From Bacteriovoracaceae bacterium (GTDB taxonomy: Bacteria > Bdellovibrionota > Bacteriovoracia > Bacteriovoracales > Bacteriovoracaceae), in the NCBI GenBank assembly GCA_021737405.1, contig JAIPEG010000004.1, forward strand, positions 186,001 through 250,000: a DNA stretch of 64,000 nucleotides, in the 5' to 3' direction. The position numbers and the translations under genes were made by a program. Positions 32,765 through 43,500 of the stretch are shown in pieces; within the stretch, counting starts at the first letter, position 1; each line of letters starts with the position of its first letter. The notes beneath the pieces were generated by a model. That model searched no databases. It was not told the DNA's origin and saw only the letters and a list, made by a program, of their open reading frames with translations.

Positions 32765-32977
32765 AGTTCCTCCAAAAATAATTATTCAAGGATCTACTTA
32801 CAAGAAGAGTGCCAATACTTGCTGGAGATAAACCCCTAGTTTTAGACTTTCTTTTTTTCAGAGTTGTTCAAATAGTAGACGACTGTAGCAATCGGTCATT
32901 AAAAATAAATTGCCGCCTATATAGGAGTTCAATAGATGGTTAAAATGGGAGTGTCTTTTAAAATCAAGGAAATCTAG

Positions 32978-34075
32978 ATGAAATTTATCTTTAAGTGCGC
33001 TTTTTTCGTTTTATATTCTTTTGCAGCTCTCTCAGCTGTTGATTACTCCGCTTGCCAAGCTTTTTTACAACCGAATACAAATCCAGGTATAGGCTTTGGC
33101 GGATTCAAGCCCATTATGCCTTTTTCTTTAAAAGACGATGGATCAATTCAAAAAGCGGATTTTGCTGATCTAAAAACAGAAGATGGTGGACGAACCCAGA
33201 TTTTCTCTTATTCCCTTCCAGGTGGTTTTCCCATCCAAGAGGGAGCAGAAATTAAGACCAACACTATCCCAATGCAAGTCACTGTTAAAAGAGACGAGAA
33301 GGGAAATATTACTGAAATTATCCAAGGCGATAATCAAACAACGGAAATGCTTAAGACTATGGATAAGTGGTCAAAAGAAAATTACGAACGAAGTGTTCCA
33401 GAGAGCATTCGTAAGCAAAATGATGAGTTTCTTGGTGGAGAGGATAAAAAGTATTATCCACCATTCTTTTCCTATAGAGGTCAGTCCATCGATTTTGATA
33501 TAAAAAATGGAAAGTGTATCCCATCAAAAATAAATCAAAGTTTCTACACCGAACCTAAGAAGAATGGAGACTCTGTTAGTATCACTCTTATGGATACACA
33601 GCTTTGTCGTGACGTTAATGAATTTATCAAGGCAAATCCAGAAGCATCAGCTTGTTTTAGAAAAGATATTAACGATCGCATGGGTATGATTTTTAAAAAA
33701 CATGCTCCGAATTATCAACAAGAGGCCAGTAATATTATGTCAACTGGTAATCCCTTTGGAGGATTTGGTGGCGGTTACGGTGGTTTTGGGATGCTTGGCG
33801 GAGGAGGCTTTGGTGGCATGGGTGGATTTGCGTACAATAGTTTGGCCACCAATGTTTTAAGTGGTGATGAGCAGTTTCTCAAAAATACAAGTGATGTAGA
33901 TTATCTAGAGATAAAAAGACGCTTTGGAAATACTCCTGTTATGAATGGTCAGCGTATCCTTCAGAGTTGTTTTGATAATGGGATTCGAAATATAATTGAA
34001 GACGAGAGTATATGGAAGAGAGCTGAGAATAGTGCTTCCGGACAGGCGCCATCTAATGAAGCAAAAATAAGATAA
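32978..34075 (+). CDS. Secreted protein with glycine-rich segment
   Basis: 365 residues. Signal peptide (MKFIFKCAFFVLYSFAALSA), then an N-terminal half of beta-type sequence (SYSLPGGFPIQEGAEIKTN, MQVTVKRDEKGNITEIIQGD) and five Cys in the mature protein. Near residues 250-280 there is a Gly/Phe/Met-rich tract (NPFGGFGGGYGGFGMLGGGG, then FGGMGGFAYN). The tail is charged. No family recognised. The glycine tract suggests an extracellular or surface structural role. Diverges from paralogue B, and the three genes plus 34107-34385 form a cluster of odd exported proteins. Confidence 0.65.
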   Translation: MKFIFKCAFFVLYSFAALSAVDYSACQAFLQPNTNPGIGFGGFKPIMPFSLKDDGSIQKADFADLKTEDGGRTQIFSYSLPGGFPIQEGAEIKTNTIPMQVTVKRDEKGNITEIIQGDNQTTEMLKTMDKWSKENYERSVPESIRKQNDEFLGGEDKKYYPPFFSYRGQSIDFDIKNGKCIPSKINQSFYTEPKKNGDSVSITLMDTQLCRDVNEFIKANPEASACFRKDINDRMGMIFKKHAPNYQQEASNIMSTGNPFGGFGGGYGGFGMLGGGGFGGMGGFAYNSLATNVLSGDEQFLKNTSDVDYLEIKRRFGNTPVMNGQRILQSCFDNGIRNIIEDESIWKRAENSASGQAPSNEAKIR

Positions 34076-34108
34076 AAAAAAGCCTCTTTTTTAAGAGGCT
34101 TTTTTTTT
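34074..34108. terminator. Bidirectional hairpin terminator
   Basis: AGCCTCTT / AAGAGGCT stem (34081-34100) with runs of A on the left and T on the right; it serves the converging genes on both sides. Confidence 0.9.
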
Positions 34109-34385
34109 ACATATTTTCTAAATTCTCTAAATTTTTAGCAAAAACTCTTTTCATTTTTTTCATGAGCTCGATTTCTTGGCGAAGTCTCAATGTTTCAATT
34201 TGCTTACGGACGAGTGCTTCATTTCTTGCTTCTAGCAATTTTCGTTGTTGCTTAAGCCTTTCAGAGGCAGAAGCAGGTCTATTTTGATATTGACCATCAA
34301 TGTTTATGGTCTTGTCCATATTATGAGTTTCTGAACGCACTGCAGTGGAAAGTGTTATAAAAATAAGAGGAATGAGCATTCTCAT
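34107..34385 (-). CDS. Small exported coiled-coil protein
   Basis: 92 residues. AAAGGAAA lies upstream of the ATG. Signal peptide (MRMLIPLIFITLSTAVRS), then a 70-residue, strongly charged helix predicted as one coiled coil (SERLKQQRKLLEARNEALVR, LRQEIELMKKMKRVFAKNL). No Cys, no known family. Convergent with the glycine-rich secreted protein through a shared terminator. Confidence 0.6.
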   Translation of the reverse strand: MRMLIPLIFITLSTAVRSETHNMDKTINIDGQYQNRPASASERLKQQRKLLEARNEALVRKQIETLRLRQEIELMKKMKRVFAKNLENLENM

Positions 34386-34458
34386 TGAAATTTCCTTTAA
34401 AAAAATTGATCGCTACAGTGTGTTACTTAAATCTGCATGCTTTGACAAGATGGGTTGA

Positions 34459-34485
34459 TAAAAAAGGGCCGAAAAAATTCGGCCC
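34459..34485 (-). terminator. icd terminator
   Basis: GGGCCGAA / TTCGGCCC (34466-34485) read on the minus strand is followed by a T run at 34465-34460. Confidence 0.85.
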
Positions 34486-34511
34486 CGTATCAACTTTCAG
34501 TAAATGGATGA

Positions 34512-35738
34512 CTAGCTGTTGAGTTTTCTTTGAAGACCCTCATCAAGGGCAGCAAGGAAATCTTCTGTATTAAGGTAATGGCTATCATTTAACTTCTTAC
34601 CATGAATACAAAGGGCTAAGTCTTTAGTCATTTTCCCAGACTCAACTGTTTCAATACACACAGTTTCAAGCGCTTGAGAAAAGTTAATCAGATCTTGGTT
34701 TCCATCTAGTTTACCTCGGTGAGCAAGACCACGTGTCCAAGCAAAAATTGAGGCAATAGGGTTCGTTGACGTTTTCTTGCCTTTTTGGTGCTGACGAAAG
34801 TGACGAGTCACGGTTCCGTGAGCAGCTTCCGCCTCAACAGTTTGTCCATCAGGTGTCATGAGAACAGAAGTCATAAGGCCAAGAGAGCCAAAACCTTGAG
34901 CGACAGTATCTGATTGAACATCACCATCATAGTTTTTACAGGCCCAGACAAATTCACCATGCCACTTAAGGGCAGAGGCGACCATGTCATCAATAAGACG
35001 GTGCTCATAGGTAATACCGAGAGACTCAAACTTCTTTTGAAATTCATTTTCATAAACTTCTTGGAAGATGTCTTTGAAGCGACCGTCGTATTGCTTAAGA
35101 ATGGTATTCTTTGTTGATAAGTATAAAGGCCACTTCTTTTGAAGAGACATATTGAAACAAGAGCGAGCAAAACCAACGATTGATTCGTCAGTATTGTACA
35201 TTCCCATCGCAACGCCATCACCTTTGAAGTCGTAGATGTGGTGCTCTTGAGGCTCTCCATTTTCCGGAGTAAAGGTAATTGTAAGTTTTCCTTTGCCTTT
35301 GGTTTTCATATCAACCGCTTTGTATTGGTCACCATGAGCGTGACGACCGATAACAATCGGAGCCGTCCAGTTTGGTACTAAGCGTGGAACGTTCTTACAA
35401 ATAATAGGCTCTCTAAAAACAGTACCGCCAATAATGTTACGAATAGTACCGTTTGGTGAGCGCCACATTTTCTTAAGTTTAAATTCTTCTACGCGCTCTT
35501 CATCGGGAGTGATCGTCGCACACTTGATACCAACACCATATTTTTTGATGGCCTCAGCAGCATCAATCGTGATTTGGTCATTTGTCTCATCACGTTTTTC
35601 CATACCAAGGTCATAATATTTAATATCGATATCAAGATAGGGAAGGATGAGTTTCTCTTTAATAAACTTCCAGATAATTCGAGTCATTTCATCGCCGTCA
35701 AGCTCAACGACAGGATTGGCCACTTTGATTTTTTCCAT
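34512..35738 (-). CDS. icd: NADP-dependent isocitrate dehydrogenase (subfamily II, eukaryote-like)
   Basis: 408 residues. The start [19 protein letters not shown], the substrate-phosphate region [20 protein letters not shown], the [20 protein letters not shown] block, the metal-site [10 protein letters not shown] and [20 protein letters not shown], and [17 protein letters not shown] (NADP-type His/Arg) are those of the homodimeric IDH1/IDH2-like subfamily II, not the E. coli Icd type. It makes 2-oxoglutarate and NADPH in the TCA cycle. Single gene with its own terminator. Confidence 0.95.
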   Translation of the reverse strand: MEKIKVANPVVELDGDEMTRIIWKFIKEKLILPYLDIDIKYYDLGMEKRDETNDQITIDAAEAIKKYGVGIKCATITPDEERVEEFKLKKMWRSPNGTIRNIIGGTVFREPIICKNVPRLVPNWTAPIVIGRHAHGDQYKAVDMKTKGKGKLTITFTPENGEPQEHHIYDFKGDGVAMGMYNTDESIVGFARSCFNMSLQKKWPLYLSTKNTILKQYDGRFKDIFQEVYENEFQKKFESLGITYEHRLIDDMVASALKWHGEFVWACKNYDGDVQSDTVAQGFGSLGLMTSVLMTPDGQTVEAEAAHGTVTRHFRQHQKGKKTSTNPIASIFAWTRGLAHRGKLDGNQDLINFSQALETVCIETVESGKMTKDLALCIHGKKLNDSHYLNTEDFLAALDEGLQRKLNS

Positions 35739-35832
35739 AGCGTCAAATTCCTTCTATATAGAGGTTAATGATGGGCGAATATTAGATTTTTTAATGCCTT
35801 AAGCCAAGATGCAGCGAACTAAGTCAGGGGCT

Positions 35833-36231
35833 TCATTTCTCAAGTGGGGCTATTTTTTGAACTTTGGACACGATTTGTCCATCATTTTGGATTTCAACAA
35901 TATAATCATTCGCTCCTTCCCGAATCACCTGAAGGATATGATCGGGGTCATTCTCAGGATTAACGAAAAGAATAGGCAGTTTCTTTTTACTCTCATTAAC
36001 TTCTCTCATAAGAAGGAGTATTTCCCTGCCCGGCATGTCTTCAGACTCGCCAAGAATCACAATCATTTTATAAAATTTTTTGGAATTATTACTTTTCTCT
36101 AAAAGGCTAATGGCGTGAAAGCCTGACGAAGTAAGCTCAGTTGTATACCCCATCATTCTTAGACGAGAACTAATATTATTTTTCCTTGTAGGGTTTTGGT
36201 CAATAATGAGGACTATATTTTCTTTTTTCAT
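35833..36231 (-). CDS. Degenerate receiver-domain protein
   Basis: 132 residues, a stand-alone CheY-like fold: VLIIDQNPTRKNNISSRL (strand 1 with one Asp where two acids are usual), MGYTTELTSSGFHAISLLEK, KMIVILGESEDMPGREILLL, KLPILFVNPEND, VIREGANDYIVEIQND. Aligning the MPG turn, the phospho-accepting Asp is replaced (Ser/Glu), the strand-4 Thr is replaced by Val/Asn, and the Lys of strand 5 is Glu. It is therefore probably not phosphorylated by a kinase and acts as a pseudo-receiver or partner-binding module. No kinase is near. Confidence 0.75.
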   Translation of the reverse strand: MKKENIVLIIDQNPTRKNNISSRLRMMGYTTELTSSGFHAISLLEKSNNSKKFYKMIVILGESEDMPGREILLLMREVNESKKKLPILFVNPENDPDHILQVIREGANDYIVEIQNDGQIVSKVQKIAPLEK

Positions 36232-36529
36232 AAGTACTTATGAATCTTAGATTAAAACCGGCTTGCTATCAATACTCTCTCTTTAGTCGGGAATATTTGG
36301 CCACCATTCATTACTGCTCTTTCTTGTCCTCTTAAATTTCTTTGTATCCACTAAAATGGTATGCTTTTCAAAAAACTAGGTTGTGGCGCGTAATATTGGG
36401 GATTACCATATCCAAGACTTCTGGCAAGTTTTTAATGGGGCAAGGTAGATCAGTTAAATTATGTTGCCAAATTTTATCCATGGGAGAAAAGGTTTTTCGT
36501 TTCGCTGAGTAATGTTTTTAATCATTTTG

Positions 36530-36922
36530 GATCTCCCTAAGTCATAAACCATCTTAAATTCTTTAGAACCCAATTTTCGTCTAAGAATTGGTCGGAAATT
36601 ATCTTTAAGAGTATTTTTATAAACATGTTACTCAACTGGATCGATGGTTCTTTGTACTATGTTTTCACCAAGTCTATATGAAGAATTAATCAGCACGGCA
36701 TATTTAAATCCACTCTCTGTGTCGATTGAAAACATTACGCCTGAGGCCGACCTCTCCATTTTTTGAACGCCAATAGAAAGGGCAATTTTAAAATGACCAA
36801 GAACCATTTTGGGATAGCTCCTGAACCATTTCACCAAGAGAAGCGTTTTTACCTCCGACGAGGGCAACATCGTCTATGGAAAACTCACTAAACCATTTTA
36901 TAAAATCAAAACTAGACTCCAT
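36530..36922 (-). pseudogene. ppsA: Decayed phosphoenolpyruvate synthase gene remnant
   Basis: On the minus strand three pieces in order match PEP synthase. From the ATG at 36922: [20 protein letters not shown] then [10 protein letters not shown], the PpsA N terminus, which soon stops. Then, in another frame, [20 protein letters not shown] and [20 protein letters not shown] followed by GENIVQ, equal to PpsA residues near 180-240. Then FRPILRRKLGSKEFKMVYD, the following block. About 150 codons between the first two pieces are deleted and the frame changes at least twice. The rest of the gene is absent. It is not functional. 36232-36529 further left holds no gene that I can support. Confidence 0.85.
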
Positions 36923-36968
36923 TAGTATTTTTTTTGCTAAGCTTAGTGCGTTAGATGTTAATTAAAAG

Positions 36969-37148
36969 TTATGCGGCTTTTTTTCTGTCCTTTTTATCTG
37001 TAAGATAAAAGGCATAAAGCTTTTCGAGACTCATCTTAAAAGTTTGATCATTAAGATCTTTATAGGGACCATCACCCCCAAAAGATTTTTGCCTCTCATC
37101 TTTTTCATTTATTTCTTCTTTATTGGTTTCGTTTGTTCCTGCTGACAT
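36969..37148 (-). CDS. Small charged protein, 59 residues
   Basis: A complete small frame with AGGAG 7 bases before its ATG. Sequence starts MSAGTNETNKEEINEKDERQ, continues with FGGDGPYKDLNDQTFKMSLE and ends LTDKKDRKKAA. The N-terminal half is acidic and probably disordered; the C-terminal half looks like one amphipathic helix with a basic end. No family recognised. It lies directly upstream of the ppsA remnant on the same strand. Three ATGACAT-type motifs precede it. Confidence 0.6.
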   Translation of the reverse strand: MSAGTNETNKEEINEKDERQKSFGGDGPYKDLNDQTFKMSLEKLYAFYLTDKKDRKKAA

Positions 37149-37177
37149 CTCATTTCTCCTTTTTCTGTTAGCCTAAT

Positions 37178-37235
37178 TTATGTCATTTTTAAAAACTAAG
37201 TGCCATGACATTTAACATTAAGGAACATGACATAA
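37178..37235. promoter_or_regulatory. Three ATGACAT-type motifs upstream of the small gene
   Basis: TTATGTCAT (37178-37186) is the exact reverse complement of ATGACATAA (37227-37235), and a further ATGACAT sits at 37205-37211. Spacings are 25 and 22 bp, roughly two helical turns. Placed about 30-90 bp upstream of the 59-residue gene. Looks like an operator cluster for an unknown regulator. Confidence 0.4.
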
Positions 37236-37272
37236 GTGGAAGGAGTTTTGTTGGAGAGAAGTAAAAATCGAT

Positions 37273-37286
37273 CTGACTTAAATCAG
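37273..37286. promoter_or_regulatory. FNR/CRP-type dyad upstream of the glucan synthase gene
   Basis: CTGACTTAAATCAG resembles the FNR/DNR-type site TTGAT-N4-ATCAA (TGAcTTAAaTCA). It lies in the 353-bp gap (37149-37501) between divergent genes, about 215 bp before ndvB. No clear -35/-10 pair was found for ndvB. Confidence 0.35.
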
Positions 37287-37501
37287 GTCCGATATAAACA
37301 AAGCTCATATATTTAAAAGTATTACTCTTGTATTAAATTCCTATGATTCTAGTTAGGAAAATGATTAGCATGGGGTTGAAAGTTAGAGATAACACCATAT
37401 TAAGGAAACTATAGTCCCATTTGTGTGATGGTTCCTATCCCTCAGTATCAAAAATTAACCTTAATTGAATTTAATTTATTAATAATTAATGGTGCTAGTC
37501 T

Positions 37502-40500
37502 ATGTTTAGAAAGAAACTAAAAGATGATATTATACAGGATCCTATTAGGGATGAGGTTTTTAGCCCTGAACGGTTAGAGCTTTATGCATCATTCCTCGCT
37601 TCAGAACTAGCGATTGCCGATAAAAAAAGTAAGGGAGTATCTCTTCTCCCAAGAGTAAAAGAAAATGAAGAATCAATAAAGCAATCATACCTGAGGTTAT
37701 CGCAAGCAGTGACCAAGGATATTCAACTATCTCCTGCTGGTGAGTGGATAATTGATAATTATCATATCGTTGAAGATCAAATTAGAGAAATAAAAGAAGA
37801 TTTACCTGAAAAGTATTATCTTGAGCTTCCCAAGGTGAAAAGTGGAAGTTTGGCTGGATTTCCTCGGGTTTATGCCATAGCTCTCGCTTTAGTTGCTCAC
37901 TCAGATAGTCATATAAATGTAGAGACTGTTAAGAACTTTGTTCACGCTTATCAGAAAGTTACGCCTCTCCTTATTGGTGAGATTTGGGCCATTCCAATTG
38001 CTTTAAGAATAACACTTATTGAAAATTTAGGACGTTTATCCAATCAAGTCATTCTCTCTCAGGATATCAAAGAAAAAATAGAGGCGATATCAAATGATAT
38101 CTTTGAAAATTTTGGATTTACTGAAGAGAGCACAAAAAAACTTACTGATGAGCTTTCAACGATACTAGGGAAATCAAAAATTTGTGATTGTTCCTCGATT
38201 TCTCAATTGTCCCATGAACTTCATACGAGGAGAAAAGAATTTCTTCCTGTTTGTGAGTTCATTGATCAATATCTTGCAAAAAGAAATCTTAATATTGATG
38301 AAGTTGTCCATTCCGAGCATAAATTTCAAGCTTCTGCCCAAACAAGTGTCAGTAATGCCATCTTGAGTATGAAGCTACTTTCAAGTACGGATTGGCATAA
38401 CTTTTTTGAAAGCTTATCTCTTGTAGAGCCTATTCTAGAACAAGATCCTGTTGGTGCTTATCATACAATGGATTTTGCTAGTCGCGATCAGTACCGAAAT
38501 GCAATTGAGCGTATCCACAAGAAAACAGGGTATGGAGAAATTAACATAGCTAAAGAGGCGATGGCCTTGGCGCTTGATTCCTATCGTAATAATGACGAAG
38601 ATACCGCCAAACACCACGTTGGGTATTATCTCGTGAAAGAGGGAATAAGGGAGATTGAAAAAAAGATTAAGTACAAACTAACTATCAAAGAATGGATTAA
38701 AAGGTTTATCTTAGACAATCCTGCTATGTTTTATCTGGGGCTACTGATTATATCAATGTGTTTGATAATAGCCCCCACCATAATATACGTTCATGGGATT
38801 AATTCTAGTCCGCTTTGGCCGATATTGATTGTTTTTCTAACCATTATTCCTGCCAGTGATAGTTGCCTCAATTTACTAAACTTATTTCTCACTTATTTAA
38901 TAGGGCCATCTCTCCTCCCCAAAATAGATTTACAAAAGGGAATACCAGACAATGCTAAGACTTTTGTCGTGATTCCAACTATTGTCGAGTCTGTTGATGG
39001 CCTATCTCGATTATTCGAAGATTTGGAGATTCGGTTTTTAGGAAACCAAGATAAGAATCTATTTTTTGCTATATTAAGTGATTATTCAGATGCTGATGCA
39101 AAAAATATTTCAACAGACGAAGAGGTTCTTCGTTCCTTAAGGAAAGGGATTGAAAATCTCAATGATAAATATGCAAATGGGCAAAGTAAATTTTATCTCT
39201 TTCACAGAGAAAGACTGTGGAACCCAAAAGAAAACAAATGGATGGGTTGGGAGAGAAAGCGTGGTAAAATTCACGAATTTAATCGCTTTCTAAAGCAAAA
39301 TGGTGAAGCTAGCTTTGTCGCTCATCCGGTCCATACTCCATTTTTTTCGGATATTGAGTACGTTATTACTCTAGACACAGATACGAAGCTTCCTCGAAAT
39401 TCTGCTAGAAAATTATTGGGGACGATTCTCCACCCACTAAATAAACCTCAATTTAACGAAGACCTAGGGATAGTCACTAAAGGTTATAGTATTTTACAAC
39501 CTCGAATTAGTATTAACCCCGAGAGTTCCGATAGATCTATTTTTTCAAAAATATTTTCAGGTTACACTGGAATCGATCCTTATACTACGGCCGTATCAGA
39601 TTCATACCAAGACCTCTTTCTTGAAGGGATTTATACAGGAAAAGGGCTTTATGTCGTAAAATCCTTTGAGAGATCCCTACAAAATAGATGTCCGGAAAAT
39701 AAACTTTTAAGTCATGATCTCTTTGAGGGACTTTTTGCAAGAGCAGCCCTCGTTTCTGACATAGAGTTTTTGGATGATTATCCTTTCCACTATGAGTCTT
39801 TCGCAAAGAGGAGCCATCGTTGGATAAGAGGAGATTGGCAAATCATAAATTGGATTTTTTCTAAAGTTCCTGATTCCGGAAATAATTTGATAACTAATCC
39901 ACTTAGCTTAATTTCGAGATGGAAGATTTTTGACAATCTGAGACGTAGTTTGGTTGCGCCTACAACGTTACTGTGGCTAATCTTAAGTTGGATAATTCTT
40001 CCTGGTGCCCCTTTACTTTGGACCTTCATTATTCTTACAGTTTTGGCCTTACCATTATATGCTCATACTGCGAGCAGCTTCTTTAAACACCCAAGGAATT
40101 TACCTTTTACTGAACATCTTTTGGGTATTCTTGAAGATATAAAAATAAATCTCATTCAACTAGGCTTAACAATTATTACCTTGCCCTATCAGTCCTATCT
40201 TCATTTGGACGCCATCTTCAGAAGTTTGTATCGCGTCTTTATATCAAAAAGAAATTTATTAGAGTGGAAGGCCGCTGCTAAAGTCGAGATGGACATATTA
40301 AAAGGATCATCATTTTTTCTTAGTGTCGCTAAATACTCTTGGTTTTTTTCGCTTATCATTCTCTTTTTTGTATTAAAATTTAATCCTTACTCTATATATG
40401 TGGCCGGTATTTTCCTATTTGCATGGTTCTTCTCACCTTTTATTTTAAGCCATATTAGCAAAGAAATACCTAAGAGTACCTTTAAAATAAATGTTGAAGA

Positions 40501-43500
40501 CAAAGATCTCGTAAGGGAAATTGCTATACGGACTTGGAACTTTTTTGAAAACTTCGTCATTGAACTTGAAAATTGGCTTCCTCCTGATAATTTTCAACAA
40601 GATCCTGAAGAAGTCGTCGCCCATCGAACATCTCCAACTAATATGGGACTTTATTTATTATCTTGTTGTAGTGCTTATCATTTTGGATATATCGGACCAC
40701 TTGCTACAATTAATCGTTTAAGACAAACTTTAGATGTGATGCAAGGACTGCCTAGATGTTTCGGTCATTTTTATAATTGGTATGATACACGCAGTTTAAG
40801 ACCACTAGAGCCTGAGTATGTATCGACGGTAGATAGTGGGAATTTGGCAGGGCATCTTCTCGCTATAAAGCAAGCCTGTCTAGAGATTAGAGAAGATCCC
40901 GTTCGATCTTCATTCTTATTATCAGGCTTGAATGATATTACGAGGATAATTCAAAGCGAAATAAAAAAGCTCTCTAATGTAATTATTGAATCTACACCGA
41001 ATTACTCATTGAAAAATTCAGCAAATAAAATTCAACAAATGATTAATAGCTTAAACGATAAAGATATTCTCCAGTGTATGGGGATTTTTGATGAGCTCCT
41101 TTCCGATATAAATATATTTTTGAATGAACTTAGTAAAATATCGCGAGAGCATAGCGATAGCCATTATAAATCTCTCTTCACATGGAGTAATAAGCTTTCG
41201 GTAAGAATAGAAGAGATAATGATGGAAATACACTATTTCTCTATAGAATCTAACGCGACTCACTTTAAAGAGAGATGTGTTGAGATTAATGTGATTTGTA
41301 ACGATCTTTTTTCCAAAATGGACTTTACCTTTCTCTACGACAAAGAAAAAGCGCTTTTTAGTATTGGTCATAATGTAAAAGACGGAAGAAACGATGGTAG
41401 TTATTATGATCTTTTGGCCTCAGAGGCGAGACTCGCTAGCTTCATAAGTATTGCTAAAGGAGACGTTCCTGAAAAGCATTGGTTTCATCTAGGTAGACAG
41501 ATGACATCACTTTTCCGTCAACGAACTTTGATATCTTGGTCGGCGTCAATGTTTGAATACCTCATGCCATTGTTGGTAATGAAAAACTACTTTGGGACTC
41601 TTTTAAGCGAAACAAATAGGGCAGTAGTAAAACAACAGATTAGCTATGCAAATCTTAAAAGGCGACCATGGGGAGTATCGGAGTCTGGGTTTAACGCAAG
41701 AGATTTGAATAAGAATTACCTTTACGGTCCATTTGGAGTACCAGGCCTCGGGCTTAAGCGTGGGTTAAGTGACGATTTTGTTGTTTCGCCATATTCAACT
41801 GCTCTGGCCTCACTGGTGCTTCCTCAGGAAGCAATAGAGAATTTAAAATTACTCATTTCTCAGAATTTTTTAACTGATTTTGGATTTTACGAAGCTATAG
41901 ATTATACGGAAGGTCGTATTCCTCCTAAGCAAAACTATGCTGTTATTCAAAATTTTATGGCCCATCATCAAGGAATGATTTTGGTTGCTTTTGATAACTT
42001 TCTTCATGATAGCTCGATTGTAAATTATTTTCATAAGAACTCGCTAGTAAAGTCGTCAGAACTTCTACTGCAAGAGAGAGTGCCGAAGAAAGTTTATGTA
42101 CTTCACCCACGCTCTGAAGAAATCTCCACTATTAGAGAACGAGACTTTAACTCCCTTCCTAGTTTGCAACATATTCCTAATGTAAATACGGATATTAATC
42201 AAACACGGGTTTTATCAAATGGAAGCTATACTTCGATGTTGACTGCCACAGGATCTGGTTTTTCAAAAAGTGATAATAGGTTTCTTTTTAAATGGGATGA
42301 AGACTCTACGCTAGAGAAAGATGGTAATTTTGTTTTCGTTAAAAATAAACTGGACGGTTCACTGTTTTCAACAACTTTCCAACCCTTGTGTAAAGATTCC
42401 GAAAATTTCAAGACTATCTTTTCTGAACATAAAGTTGAGTATTTTTTCGAAAACAATAGTCTTGCTATTCATTCCGAAATCATTATTTCTGCAGAAGATG
42501 ATGTGGAAATGAAGAAGATGAGTTTTTCAAATTTAACAAACAAGCAACAATCCTTTGATGTTATTAGTTATGCAGAGCCCACTCTTGCGACGTTAGATGA
42601 AGCACGTGCTCACCCTGTCTTTAATAAAATTTTCATAGAAACTGAGTTTGTTGCTGAAAAAACGGCGCTTTTGGCAAAGAGAAGAAGACGGTCAATCGAA
42701 GATGCAGAATATTATGGTGTTCACCAAATCATTCTTGATAAAAAGAGATGTCATAATCTTCAGTATGAAACAAATCGAGAAAATTTTTTAGGGCGTAAAA
42801 ATCAATTAGTTAACGCCGACTGTTTAATGGAAAAAAAGGAACTTTCCAATACTGTTGGCACCATACTGGATCCTATCTTTTCATTCAAAACCACTGTTTC
42901 TTTAGCTCCTAGGGAAACAGCTCGTATTATGTTCATTTCTGGAATGGCTTCATCGCGCAATGAAGCTCTTAGTTTGATCGATAGGTATCATGATTTAAAC
43001 TCTTTCAATAGAGAGGATCAAATGTCTTGGACTCAATGTCAGATTGAGTTAAAGCATCTTAATGTTGATGTAGACGAGGCAAATACTTTTCAAAAACTTA
43101 CGAGCGCTCTTTTATACCCATGCTTAGAGATTAAATCCTCGACGTCAATTGATGTTATTTCCAAAAAGGCCCAGGATAGTCTTTGGGCATACGGGATAAG
43201 TGGAGATTTGCCGATTCTTTTAGTGTCAATAAAGTCCCAGCAGTACATGCCTTTTATTAAAGATATTCTACAATTTCATGAATACCTCAGAATGAAAAAT
43301 ATCCAATTTGACCTTGTCTTTTTTTATGATGAATTAAATTCTTATCGAATGGAGTTACACGAAGAGCTTCATCACCAAATCAGGATGTCTGGTGCACAAG
43401 TTTATCTGAACAAGCCGGGGGGAATTTTTCTGTTTAAAAAGGATTTAATACCAGAGGAGGACAAGGCATTGCTAGAGTCCGTTAGTAGGGTCTATTTTGA

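Noticed and set aside
36232-36529. Possible continuation of the ppsA remnant to the left
   Set aside because: After the block ending near 36530 I could not find a further convincing PpsA match in any frame.
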